A stretch of DNA of 13,108 nt, taken from positions 1 through 13,108 of the forward strand of contig JAHRWI010000195.1 in assembly GCA_019090225.1 (NCBI GenBank). The letters run 5' to 3'. Of the stretch, positions 7,550 through 13,108 are shown in pieces. The translations under genes were made by a program, and so were the position numbers. Position 1 is the first letter of the stretch; each line of letters starts with the position of its first letter. The stretch comes from Porticoccaceae bacterium (lineage in GTDB: Bacteria; Pseudomonadota; Gammaproteobacteria; Pseudomonadales; Porticoccaceae). A model generated the notes under the pieces. The model ran no database searches. It saw only the letters and a program-made list of their open reading frames with translations, and was not told where the DNA came from.

Positions 7550-7846
7550 CTACTTCATCATCGTCTTTTTGAACATACGATCAATCTTCTCGTTCACTTG
7601 ATTTGCCGTATTCAGAGCGTTGTCAGCTTTTTTGTCAGCCTGGGCAGCTGTTGCCATTGCCTGGTCTGAGGTGCCCTTTACTGCGTTTGCTGCCTGGGTG
7701 GCCGCGTTTGCTGCTTGCAGAGCCTGATCAGCAGAGGCCTGGGCTTTTTCTGCCATGGCGCGAACTTGTGCTAATTCCGAGTTGCTGGCGCAGCCTACGA
7801 GGCTGATGCCGGCAGTTAGTGCAATAGCTAAAATAGATTTATTCAT
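7550..7846 (-). CDS. Lpp/OprI-like alanine-zipper outer-membrane lipoprotein with C-terminal lysine
   Basis: 98 aa from the ATG at 7846. The frame stays open up to 7993, but the start at residue 50 of that longer frame gives a perfect lipoprotein signal (MNKSILAIALTAGISLVGC, lipobox LVGC with C19) and has AAGGATGGG upstream. The mature part is an alanine-rich heptad coiled coil (about 24-88; ADQALQAANAATQAANAV and similar), as in OprI of Pseudomonas and Braun's lipoprotein. The chain ends FKKTMMK. A terminal lysine is the residue that L,D-transpeptidases link to diaminopimelate in Lpp. Position +2 after the cysteine is Ala, consistent with outer-membrane sorting. Two L,D-transpeptidase genes lie immediately to the left, making this a probable substrate. 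Confidence 0.9.
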   Translation of the reverse strand: MNKSILAIALTAGISLVGCASNSELAQVRAMAEKAQASADQALQAANAATQAANAVKGTSDQAMATAAQADKKADNALNTANQVNEKIDRMFKKTMMK

Positions 7847-7853
7847 CGTTATA

Positions 7854-7862
7854 CCCATCCTT
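7854..7862 (-). promoter_or_regulatory. ribosome-binding site of the Lpp-like gene
   Basis: On the minus strand AAGGATGGG lies about 7 bases before the ATG at 7846. Together with the complete lipobox this decides for the 98-residue start over the longer open frame. Confidence 0.55.
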
Positions 7863-8168
7863 ATGCCAACAATTAATAGAGGTTTTTGAGTTACCTGGAG
7901 TTTTTGGTGACTTAGCTTTTCCAGCTGAGCTTGTTCGAGCAAAGCCTTGCCTCCGGTTCCACAGGGCATGTTGTAATGTATATTCAGGGACACCGCAAGA
8001 TGAAAAGCTCAACCTGGATAGACTGTAGTCGTGACAGCGGTATTGTGTATTGACTCAGCACAAGAAAATATTCCGCGAAAGTATAGGCGGGTACCAGGCT
8101 CTAGTTGATGAATGGTCACGTATTTGAGGAAAAGTCTAGATGAAGTGGGTAATTTATACTGATTATTG
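7863..8168. other. intergenic region upstream of the Lpp-like gene, no gene seen
   Basis: The stretch separates the yaeQ stop from the lipoprotein's ribosome-binding site. It should hold the lipoprotein promoter: on the minus strand TTGCGG, 17 bases, TACAAC (around 7970-8000) is a possible but imperfect pair. GTTTTTG occurs twice, 18 bases apart (7882 and 7900). No coding frame is convincing. Confidence 0.4.
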
Positions 8169-8717
8169 CTAACGGGTACTCTGTTGCAAAACAACCGGCT
8201 CAATCCCGACGCTACTTTGTCCATCGCTAACAAAGATATGACCATCCTGAATAGTGAACTCTAGCTGCATATTTTTTTGGGCGAGCTGGGCCATCTGATC
8301 CGTTGCGTCCTCGGGCAGGTTAATAATGCTCAGGTTGTCAAAACGCTTGAGCTTGTCTGTATTTTGCTCCCACCAGGGCGGCACACTACGTCCACCATAA
8401 CAATATAGCTTTACTTGTTTTGAGCGGTTGCAGGCTTTGCGTAATCTTTTCTCATCTGGTTCCCCCAGCTCAATCCATAGTTCGATTTCATCGCTAAGAC
8501 TCCGTTGCCACAGCTCCGGTTCATCCTCGCTGCTCAAACCTTTGGTGAATTGCAGGGTATCGCTGGCGTGCAGGGCGAAGGCCAGCAGGCGAATCATCAT
8601 TCGCAGGTCGGTCTCTGAAGGATGCCGGGCGAGGGTCAGTGCATGTTCGTGATAGTAGCTAAGGTCGATATCAGCGACCTGGATAAGCGCTTTAAAAATA
8701 GTGGCTTTGAGTGCCAT
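8169..8717 (-). CDS. yaeQ: YaeQ family protein
   Basis: 182 aa from the ATG at 8717, close to the usual YaeQ length (181 in E. coli). The start MALKATIFKA, LTLARHPSETDLRMMIRLLAFAL (about 27-49), LQFTKGLSSEDEPELW, DEIELWIELGEPDEKRLRKAC and a late LEFTIQDGHIFVSD follow E. coli YaeQ almost segment by segment. YaeQ has a PD-(D/E)XK nuclease-like fold and was named for suppressing loss of the elongation factor RfaH. Its true biochemical role is not settled. There is no signal peptide, so it is cytoplasmic. It lies in the same direction as the RIO kinase upstream, but 129 bases apart, so linkage is uncertain. The Shine-Dalgarno sequence is weak. Confidence 0.95.
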   Translation of the reverse strand: MALKATIFKALIQVADIDLSYYHEHALTLARHPSETDLRMMIRLLAFALHASDTLQFTKGLSSEDEPELWQRSLSDEIELWIELGEPDEKRLRKACNRSKQVKLYCYGGRSVPPWWEQNTDKLKRFDNLSIINLPEDATDQMAQLAQKNMQLEFTIQDGHIFVSDGQSSVGIEPVVLQQSTR

Positions 8718-8742
8718 AGGATGGTTTCTTGTTTGTAGGCGA

Positions 8743-8791
8743 TAGTTGTTTTTGGAGCTAGTCGTTTGGAGAGAATAATTGTTTATAGTAG
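8743..8791. repeat. degenerate tandem repeat, period about 16
   Basis: TAGTTGTTTTTGGAGC (8743-8758) is followed directly by TAGTCGTTTGGAGAGA (8759-8774), matching at about 11 of 16 positions. A third, looser unit with ATAATTGTTTATAGTAG follows at 8775-8791. The array lies just upstream of yaeQ. Confidence 0.45.
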
Positions 8792-8846
8792 TCGGATGTA
8801 AGGCTTTGATTGGCGCGAATAGGGGAAAACTTATCTGCCCGCGAGC

Positions 8847-9704
8847 CTAATCGGATTCATTGGCTTCACGAATGCGCTCCAGACGACTGGCTTCTTCGGC
8901 CATCACAGCTTTGATTTCGTCTAGCACGGCGTCTACGTCGGCGCTCTCGGTGTTTTCGGCAAAATTGCCGGTAAGTACCCTATCGGGGTTTAAATCACCT
9001 TCTTCATAGAGGGCCCAAATTTCCTGGGCGTAGCGGCTATCGAGTAATTCCGGCGCATATTGGCCGTAATAGTGGGTGATATTGTCGACATCGCGCTCCA
9101 GCATAGACTGCGCATTGTTGTTGGCTGCGGCATCGACCGCCTGGGGCAGGTCGATAATCACCGGGCCGTATTCATCGACCAGCACGTTAAATTCTGAGAG
9201 GTCGCCGTGAACCAGACCGGCACAGAGCATCAGCATGACGTAGTGCATGACCACGGCATGGTCTTCTATAGCCTGCTCGGCGGACATGGCGACATCGCTG
9301 AGCCGGGGTGCGACCAGGCCTTCCTCGTCAGTGATCAGTTCCATTAGTAGCACGCCGTCCAGGCAACCGTAGGTTTCGGGCACCCGGACACCGGCGTTAG
9401 CGATACGGGCGAGGGCGCTCACCTCGGCGTTATGCCAGACCTCTTCTTGCTGCTTACGACCGAATTTAGAGTTCTTTTCCATCGCCCTCGCACGGCGAGT
9501 GTTGCGGACTTTGCGGCCTTCCTGGTATTTGACCGCTTGCTTAAAACTGCGTTTGGCGGCCTCTTTATAGACTTTGGCGCAACGGATTTCGCTGCCGCAG
9601 CGCACGGTGTAGACGTCTGCCTCTTTACCGCTCATTAAACGGCTGATGACTTCATCTATCAAACCGTCATCAATTAAGGGTTGAATACGTTTTGGTGCTT
9701 TCAT
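8847..9704 (-). CDS. RIO-type serine/threonine protein kinase
   Basis: 285 aa from the ATG at 9704. A TTG at 9734 would add 10 residues, but MKAPKRIQPLIDDGLIDEVI is the usual beginning of this family and neither start has a strong Shine-Dalgarno sequence. The nucleotide loop is MSGKEADVY (24-32), with lysine K44 in CAKVYK. The catalytic loop is HGDLSEFNVLV (D168, N173), and the metal-binding IIDLPQAVD (D185) replaces DFG, as in RIO kinases. A basic insert (about 48-86) follows the ATP-binding lysine, and a helical acidic tail ends the chain. In archaea and eukaryotes RIO kinases act in small-subunit ribosome maturation. The role of the proteobacterial branch (PA4780-like) is little known. It is cytoplasmic and divergent from the lipoprotein at 10017. 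Confidence 0.92.
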   Translation of the reverse strand: MKAPKRIQPLIDDGLIDEVISRLMSGKEADVYTVRCGSEIRCAKVYKEAAKRSFKQAVKYQEGRKVRNTRRARAMEKNSKFGRKQQEEVWHNAEVSALARIANAGVRVPETYGCLDGVLLMELITDEEGLVAPRLSDVAMSAEQAIEDHAVVMHYVMLMLCAGLVHGDLSEFNVLVDEYGPVIIDLPQAVDAAANNNAQSMLERDVDNITHYYGQYAPELLDSRYAQEIWALYEEGDLNPDRVLTGNFAENTESADVDAVLDEIKAVMAEEASRLERIREANESD

Positions 9705-9771
9705 GTCAGCGCTTACTAACTGGTTGGTGGTCAATGATCACAGAGAGGTTTTTCCTTGTTTGGGCAGCTTC

Positions 9772-9818
9772 GCCATAGTTTAAAAGGGCCATAGTTTAAA
9801 AGGGCCTAGTTTAAAGGG
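9772..9818. repeat. 3-unit tandem repeat, period 16
   Basis: GCCATAGTTTAAAAGG occurs twice, perfectly, at 9772-9787 and 9788-9803. A third unit beginning GCCTAGTTTAAAGGG at 9804 has two short deletions. Further loose echoes (CCTGATAAGT, CCTTGTTATGAACG, CCTGTTATAAATAT) continue to about 9861. The array lies between the divergent RIO kinase and lipoprotein genes. Confidence 0.85.
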
Positions 9819-10005
9819 ACGGGCCTGATAAGTCCTTGTTATGAACGCCTGTTATAAATATTGGGAATTAGACGATAGCCTACAGTATTAGTTTCTTGAA
9901 TATGCAGGCCGTGTCCACGAAGGATGAAAAAAAGGTGATATTTTGCGTGGCACTGGCCGAGGTGAAAGGCTACATTGCTTGCCAGAGTTTTCGAAAAAAT
10001 GTATC

Positions 10006-10010
10006 GGGAG
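10006..10010 (+). promoter_or_regulatory. ribosome-binding site deciding the lipoprotein start
   Basis: GGGAG lies 6 bases before the ATG at 10017. The open frame extends further upstream (9975), but only the 10017 start places a lipoprotein signal at the N-terminus. Confidence 0.65.
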
Positions 10011-10016
10011 AATACG

Positions 10017-11039
10017 ATGAAGTGGATTTTGACGATAATCGCATGCTTAACCTTGTTAGCCTGTGGCGACAAAAGGGGCGACCCAGGTGTGGTGGCAGAG
10101 AATTACTGGGCGGCGATACAGCAGGGCGACGAGGCGACTATTAAGCGTCTATCGGTGTTCAAAGAGCCGTCCGGGAAAACGTCGGGTTTTACTAGTGAAA
10201 CGACCGTTGAGGGCGACAAGATAAGCGAGATTCGGTTTGGGGATCCCATTATCGATAAAGATGATGCACGGGTGCCCACTACCATTATTACAGGGCCAGA
10301 AAGAATTTCAGAGCCAGCAACTTCGGTAGGGCCTGGCGAGATTATTGAAATTAGCTTTGATACATACCTTGTTAAGGTTGAGGATGAATGGAAGGTCGAT
10401 AAGTCTGACACTGATAACAATATGATGACCGCGGCGTTTACCGCAGCTCTGGGTGCTATGGGTGAAGCCTTTAGTGAGGGTATGAAAGAAGCGGCCGAGG
10501 GCATTGGCGAAGCTATTAGTGAAGGTATGGGCGCGATGGTGGAGGGGTTGGCCGAAGGTTTGTCCGAAGGCTTAGAGCTTGCTAAGGAGGGGGCTGATGA
10601 GATAGCCAACTCCGTTGAGCAGCAACCTTATATTCCACCAGTGGTGTTGCCTGCCCGGGTTAGCGGATCAATTCGTGGCACGGCAGTTGAATTAAGCAGT
10701 GCTGAGTGGTCTCACAACCTGGGCATTTATGCCGGTGATGGCTGGGGGTTTAATCCGAGTCTGTTAATTTTCCTGTTTTTGCCCGAAGGAGAGGTGCCCG
10801 CCGCCCGCACCATTACCATCAAGTCCGAGGACGGCGGATTCAATAATCCCCATATTCATTATCGTTGGTCTGACCCAGCAAGCGGTGATATAGAATCCGA
10901 AGTGGCTACCAGCGGCTACGATATGGTGCTTAAGTTTGGCGAGGCAGTTGATAAGCGCGTGTCTGGCGAAATTCATTTTTCCGTTCCCGGTGAGGACACG
11001 CGTGTGGCTGGGAGCTTTGAAATAGAATTAAGTGAGTAA
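10017..11039 (+). CDS. lipoprotein with Glu-Gly-patterned helical segment, unknown function
   Basis: 340 aa. The signal MKWILTIIACLTLLAC has lipobox LLAC (C16), then G17 and D18, consistent with outer-membrane sorting. Residues 22-45 (DPGVVAENYWAAIQQGDEATIKRL) look like the first helices of an NTF2/DUF4878-like domain that runs to about 130. Residues 136-200 form a long helical, Gly/Ala/Glu-rich segment. In it Glu-Gly pairs recur at 154, 161, 169, 176, 180, 184 and 191, giving GxxxG stretches (G177, G181, G185). Residues 210-340 look like a beta-sandwich: alternating strands with VSGSIRGTAVEL, YDMVLKFGE, VSGEIHFSVPG and VAGSFEIEL. I do not recognise a named family for the whole chain. It stands alone, divergent from the RIO kinase. 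Confidence 0.8.
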   Translation: MKWILTIIACLTLLACGDKRGDPGVVAENYWAAIQQGDEATIKRLSVFKEPSGKTSGFTSETTVEGDKISEIRFGDPIIDKDDARVPTTIITGPERISEPATSVGPGEIIEISFDTYLVKVEDEWKVDKSDTDNNMMTAAFTAALGAMGEAFSEGMKEAAEGIGEAISEGMGAMVEGLAEGLSEGLELAKEGADEIANSVEQQPYIPPVVLPARVSGSIRGTAVELSSAEWSHNLGIYAGDGWGFNPSLLIFLFLPEGEVPAARTITIKSEDGGFNNPHIHYRWSDPASGDIESEVATSGYDMVLKFGEAVDKRVSGEIHFSVPGEDTRVAGSFEIELSE

Positions 11040-11059
11040 ATACAGAGTCCCTCTGATTT

Positions 11060-11153
11060 TATTCGAAGTCTCTGCTATTCGAAGCTTATGTTTTTAGACG
11101 CTTATGTCTTGAGAAACCTATGTCTTCATATTCTACGTCTTTATATGCTACGA
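11060..11153. repeat. degenerate tandem repeat array, period 16 drifting to 15
   Basis: Successive units start at 11060 (TATTCGAAGTCTCTGC), 11076 (TATTCGAAGCTTATGT), 11092 (TTTTAGACGCTTATGT) and 11108 (CTTGAGAAACCTATGT). Neighbouring units share a moving part: the first two share TATTCGAAG, the last three share CTTATGT or CCTATGT at a fixed position. Two 15-base units (11124 and 11139, ending CTACG) follow, then GAAAGTTATG twice (11152 and 11166). It fills most of the gap before the amidohydrolase at 11242. Confidence 0.65.
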
Positions 11154-11241
11154 AAGTTATGGCGGGAAAGTTATGTCGAAAAATTCATGAGCTAAAAAGA
11201 TAAAACTCAATTTACACATAAAACATAAAAAGGAGATCGAA

Positions 11242-12261
11242 ATGACTATTGAACAGGCTGGTAAGGATCACGCAAGCTGGGTGGCCCAGGTGCAGGAAGA
11301 GGCTTTAGAGCCTGACCTGCCGATTTGCGATGCCCATCATCATTTATGGCTCGATACGGGTCACACTGGCTGGCCTTATCTTCTGAAAGACCTACACGCA
11401 GATACCAGTGCTGGACACAATGTTGTGCGCACGGTATTTCTTGAATGCGATGCCCAATATCGCAAGACCGGCCCTGAGCATTTGCGGCCAGTGGGCGAAA
11501 CCGAATTTGTCGCCGAGCAGGCGCAAATAAGTGCAGCATCAGGGCAGGCTGAAATCTCCGCCATCATGGGCCATGCTGACGTATCTCTGGGTGATGCCGT
11601 TGAGGAAGTGCTCGTCGCTCACGAAGAAGCCGGACGGGGATTATTCCGGGGGGTGCGCTTTATTACCGCCCAGGATCAGCATCCGCCGTTGGCGATGGGT
11701 TCAAACCGACCCATGGATGATCCCAAGTACCTCGAGGGCGTTCGCAAGCTCGGTGCCCTGGGCTATACCTATGACGCCTTTGTCTACCACCCGCAATTAC
11801 TTGAGCTTGGAGCCGTCGCTCGCGCCTGCCCTGACACACCCATGGTCATTGATCATATGGGCGGCTTCCTGGGCACTGGCCCTTATAAAGGCAGGCGGGA
11901 AGAGATCTTTGAATTCTGGAAAGGCGCGATGACTGAGCTGGCTGCCTGTCCCAATATCTTCCTCAAACTCGGTGGCATCGGCATGCCGATGTTTGGCTTC
12001 CGCTGGGACAAACAGGAGCGCCCACCCACCTCAGAGGAGCTGGCTAAACCCTGGGCCGAACCTATTCAATTTGCCATCGAACAGTTTGGCCCGAACCGAT
12101 GTATGTTTGAATCCAACTTTCCGGTCGACAAGAAGGGCACCGGTTATGTGGTGTTGTGGAATGCCTTTAAACGGATTGCCAGTGGCTATTCTGCAGATGA
12201 GAAGCGGGATTTATTCCATAATACGGCAGCGCGTGCTTATCGGATCCAAACGATTGATTGA
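11242..12261 (+). CDS. amidohydrolase of the COG3618 type (lactonase-like TIM barrel)
   Basis: 339 aa, ATG at 11242 with a strong AAGGAG 7 bases upstream. The metal motif CDAHHHLW (D30, H32, H34) starts the barrel. FRGVRFI (about 135-141), a conserved histidine in VIDHMGGF (H205) and NIFLKLGGIGMP (about 238-249) follow. The late motif reads MFESNFPVDK (288-297). These features fit the COG3618 group, which includes 2-pyrone-4,6-dicarboxylate and sugar-acid lactonases. At the position where many members have Asp (GSDWP) this one has Asn (ESNFP, N292), a known-looking variant but one that may change the chemistry. It is cytoplasmic. It precedes a CoA-transferase gene by 117 bases in the same direction, suggesting a shared catabolic pathway. 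Confidence 0.88.
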   Translation: MTIEQAGKDHASWVAQVQEEALEPDLPICDAHHHLWLDTGHTGWPYLLKDLHADTSAGHNVVRTVFLECDAQYRKTGPEHLRPVGETEFVAEQAQISAASGQAEISAIMGHADVSLGDAVEEVLVAHEEAGRGLFRGVRFITAQDQHPPLAMGSNRPMDDPKYLEGVRKLGALGYTYDAFVYHPQLLELGAVARACPDTPMVIDHMGGFLGTGPYKGRREEIFEFWKGAMTELAACPNIFLKLGGIGMPMFGFRWDKQERPPTSEELAKPWAEPIQFAIEQFGPNRCMFESNFPVDKKGTGYVVLWNAFKRIASGYSADEKRDLFHNTAARAYRIQTID

Positions 12262-12311
12262 TGCTCAAGGTGGTTCAGGCATTGTCCCCGCATGATGTAG
12301 GTAATAGTCAA

Positions 12312-12354
12312 TCATTTGCCTGAGTGAAGTGTCACTCATCTGCTTAAGTTCAGT
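12312..12354. repeat. imperfect 19-bp direct repeat
   Basis: TCATTTGCCTGAGTGAAGT (12312-12330) and TCATCTGCTTAAGTTCAGT (12336-12354) match at about 14 of 19 positions, with starts 24 bases apart. A further TCATTCAAAAGT follows. The repeat overlaps the palindrome at 12321-12338. Confidence 0.5.
12321..12338. promoter_or_regulatory. 18-bp palindrome, candidate operator or hairpin
   Basis: TGAGTGA (12321-12327) and TCACTCA (12332-12338) are perfect inverted arms around AGTG. No T-run follows, so a terminator is unlikely. Its place about 40 bases before the CoA-transferase start suits a dimeric repressor or activator site. No regulator gene is in view. Confidence 0.4.
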
Positions 12355-12378
12355 CATTCAAAAGTTTCTGGAGAAATT

Positions 12379-13108
12379 ATGTCTAGCGTATCGCCGCTCG
12401 AAGGTATTCATGTGGTCGAGATCGGCCAAAACGTCGCAGCTCCTTTTGGCGCGATGATTTTAGCCGATCTCGGAGCATCTGTTGTTAAGGTGGAATCCCT
12501 GAGTGGCGATGACGCCCGCCACTACGGCGCCAAAATGGGTGATCATTCCTCCATCGTCTTCGAGGCCTTCAATCGAAACAAAGAGGCCATTAGTCTGGAT
12601 TTATCCCAGGAATCAGAGCGGCAGTGGTTACGGGGTTTTATTGTGGAAAATGCCGATGTCTGTATTCAGAGCTTGCGCCCGGGCAAGGCGGTGGATATGG
12701 GTCTCGGTGCGGATGATATGTTGGCGCTGGCGCCAGCGTTGATTTATTGCAATCTCGGGGCCTATGGCAGCGAGGGACCGCTCAATGAATTGCCCGGGTA
12801 TGATCCCATGATCCAGGCCTTTAGCGGAATCATGAGTGTCACCGGTGAGGAAGACCGCGCGCCATCCCGTGTTGGCGTACCCTTTGTTGATCTCGGCACC
12901 GGCATGTGGCTGGTTATCGGCGTGCTCGCGGCAATCAATCGACGTCATCAAAGCGGTGAAGGTGGGGTGGTGGATGTTTCATTACTGGAAACCGCGCTGG
13001 CCTGGATGACCATGCAATTTGGTATTAATGCGGCTACGGGAACAGTTCCAAAACGCGCCGGTTCTGGTATTCGTGGTGTCGCACCTAACAAAGCCTTTGA
13101 TACAGCCG
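12379..13108 (+). CDS. class III CoA-transferase (CaiB/BaiF/Frc family), partial at right edge
   Basis: 243 complete codons are visible from the ATG at 12379, which has GGAG 5 bases before it. The start PLEGIHVVEIGQNVAAPFGAMILADLGA is the family's typical opening, followed by VVKVES, FEAFNRNKEAISLDL and ENADVCIQSLRPG. The conserved aspartate lies in PFVDLGTGMW (D171), equivalent to the Asp that forms the acyl-CoA anhydride in formyl-CoA transferase. GGVVDVSLLETALAW follows near 192-207. These enzymes move CoA between organic acids in the cytoplasm. About 150 residues are missing past the edge. The upstream amidohydrolase in the same direction suggests a pathway in which an acid is released and then activated as a CoA thioester. 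The substrate is unknown. Confidence 0.93.
   Translation, partial: MSSVSPLEGIHVVEIGQNVAAPFGAMILADLGASVVKVESLSGDDARHYGAKMGDHSSIVFEAFNRNKEAISLDLSQESERQWLRGFIVENADVCIQSLRPGKAVDMGLGADDMLALAPALIYCNLGAYGSEGPLNELPGYDPMIQAFSGIMSVTGEEDRAPSRVGVPFVDLGTGMWLVIGVLAAINRRHQSGEGGVVDVSLLETALAWMTMQFGINAATGTVPKRAGSGIRGVAPNKAFDTA

Noticed and set aside
7847..7993. 49-residue N-terminal extension of the Lpp-like protein
   Set aside because: It would bury the lipoprotein signal. The internal ATG at 7846 has a ribosome-binding site and a perfect lipobox distance.
8009..8245. 78-codon minus-strand frame near the yaeQ stop
   Set aside because: It overlaps the end of yaeQ in another frame and lacks a start signal or recognisable protein features.
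9772..9861. CRISPR-like repeats
   Set aside because: Units are directly adjacent with no spacers, only 16 bases long and degenerate. No cas gene is present.
9948..9953. TGGCAC as half of a sigma54 promoter before the lipoprotein
   Set aside because: The required GC element (TTGC-like) is absent at the correct spacing, so it is likely chance.
9896..10144. 82-codon plus-strand frame upstream of and overlapping the lipoprotein start
   Set aside because: It overlaps the lipoprotein in another frame, and the lipoprotein has both a signal and a ribosome-binding site. No domain is recognisable.
1..13108. A defence island, prophage or secondary-metabolite cluster
   Set aside because: No nuclease-helicase, toxin-antitoxin, integrase, phage structural or assembly-line synthase gene is visible. 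Gene content is housekeeping, envelope and catabolic.

Overview
The window reads as ordinary bacterial chromosome from a Gammaproteobacterium of roughly balanced base composition. A YaeQ protein, a RIO-type kinase of the short proteobacterial kind and an OprI/Lpp-like alanine-zipper lipoprotein point to the Pseudomonadales/Cellvibrionales neighbourhood. The abundance of amidohydrolases plus a class III CoA-transferase resembles free-living, often marine, catabolic members of that group. The order-level placement is an inference. I see no rRNA, tRNA, CRISPR array, integrase, transposase gene or phage gene.

Layout. Position 1-109 (minus) is the N-terminus of an EamA/DMT permease. A dense nest of inverted repeats (304-390) separates it from an amidohydrolase-2 family enzyme (413-1564, minus). 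A glycosyltransferase-like gene (1922-2662, plus) carries an apparent +1 frameshift that separates it from its C-terminus, which reads on to 2732. It converges on a small four-helix membrane protein resembling hydroxylaminobenzene mutase (2824-3264, minus). A D-aminoacylase-type amidohydrolase-3 follows (3541-5232, minus), then a 434-base gap without a gene.

The middle holds an envelope module: two divergent L,D-transpeptidases (5667-6803 minus; 6881-7471 plus), and an Lpp/OprI-like lipoprotein ending in lysine (7550-7846, minus) that converges on the second one. In E. coli-type systems L,D-transpeptidases join the C-terminal lysine of Lpp to peptidoglycan, so enzyme and substrate may sit side by side here. 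Then come yaeQ (8169-8717, minus), a RIO kinase (8847-9704, minus; I prefer the ATG at 9704 to the TTG at 9734) and, divergently, a lipoprotein (10017-11039, plus) with an unusual Glu-Gly-patterned helical segment. The right end is a catabolic pair on the plus strand: a COG3618-type amidohydrolase (11242-12261) and a CaiB/BaiF CoA-transferase that runs off the edge (12379-13108), with an 18-base palindrome between them.

The least expected signal is in the gaps. At least four intergenic stretches hold short degenerate tandem arrays, and in each the unit starts recur every 16 bases (7462, 7478, 7494; 8743, 8759; 9772, 9788, 9804; 11060, 11076, 11092, 11108). Different arrays use different unit sequences. 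This and the transpeptidase/lipoprotein cluster are the two things most worth pursuing. I do not see a clear new defence or biosynthetic system.
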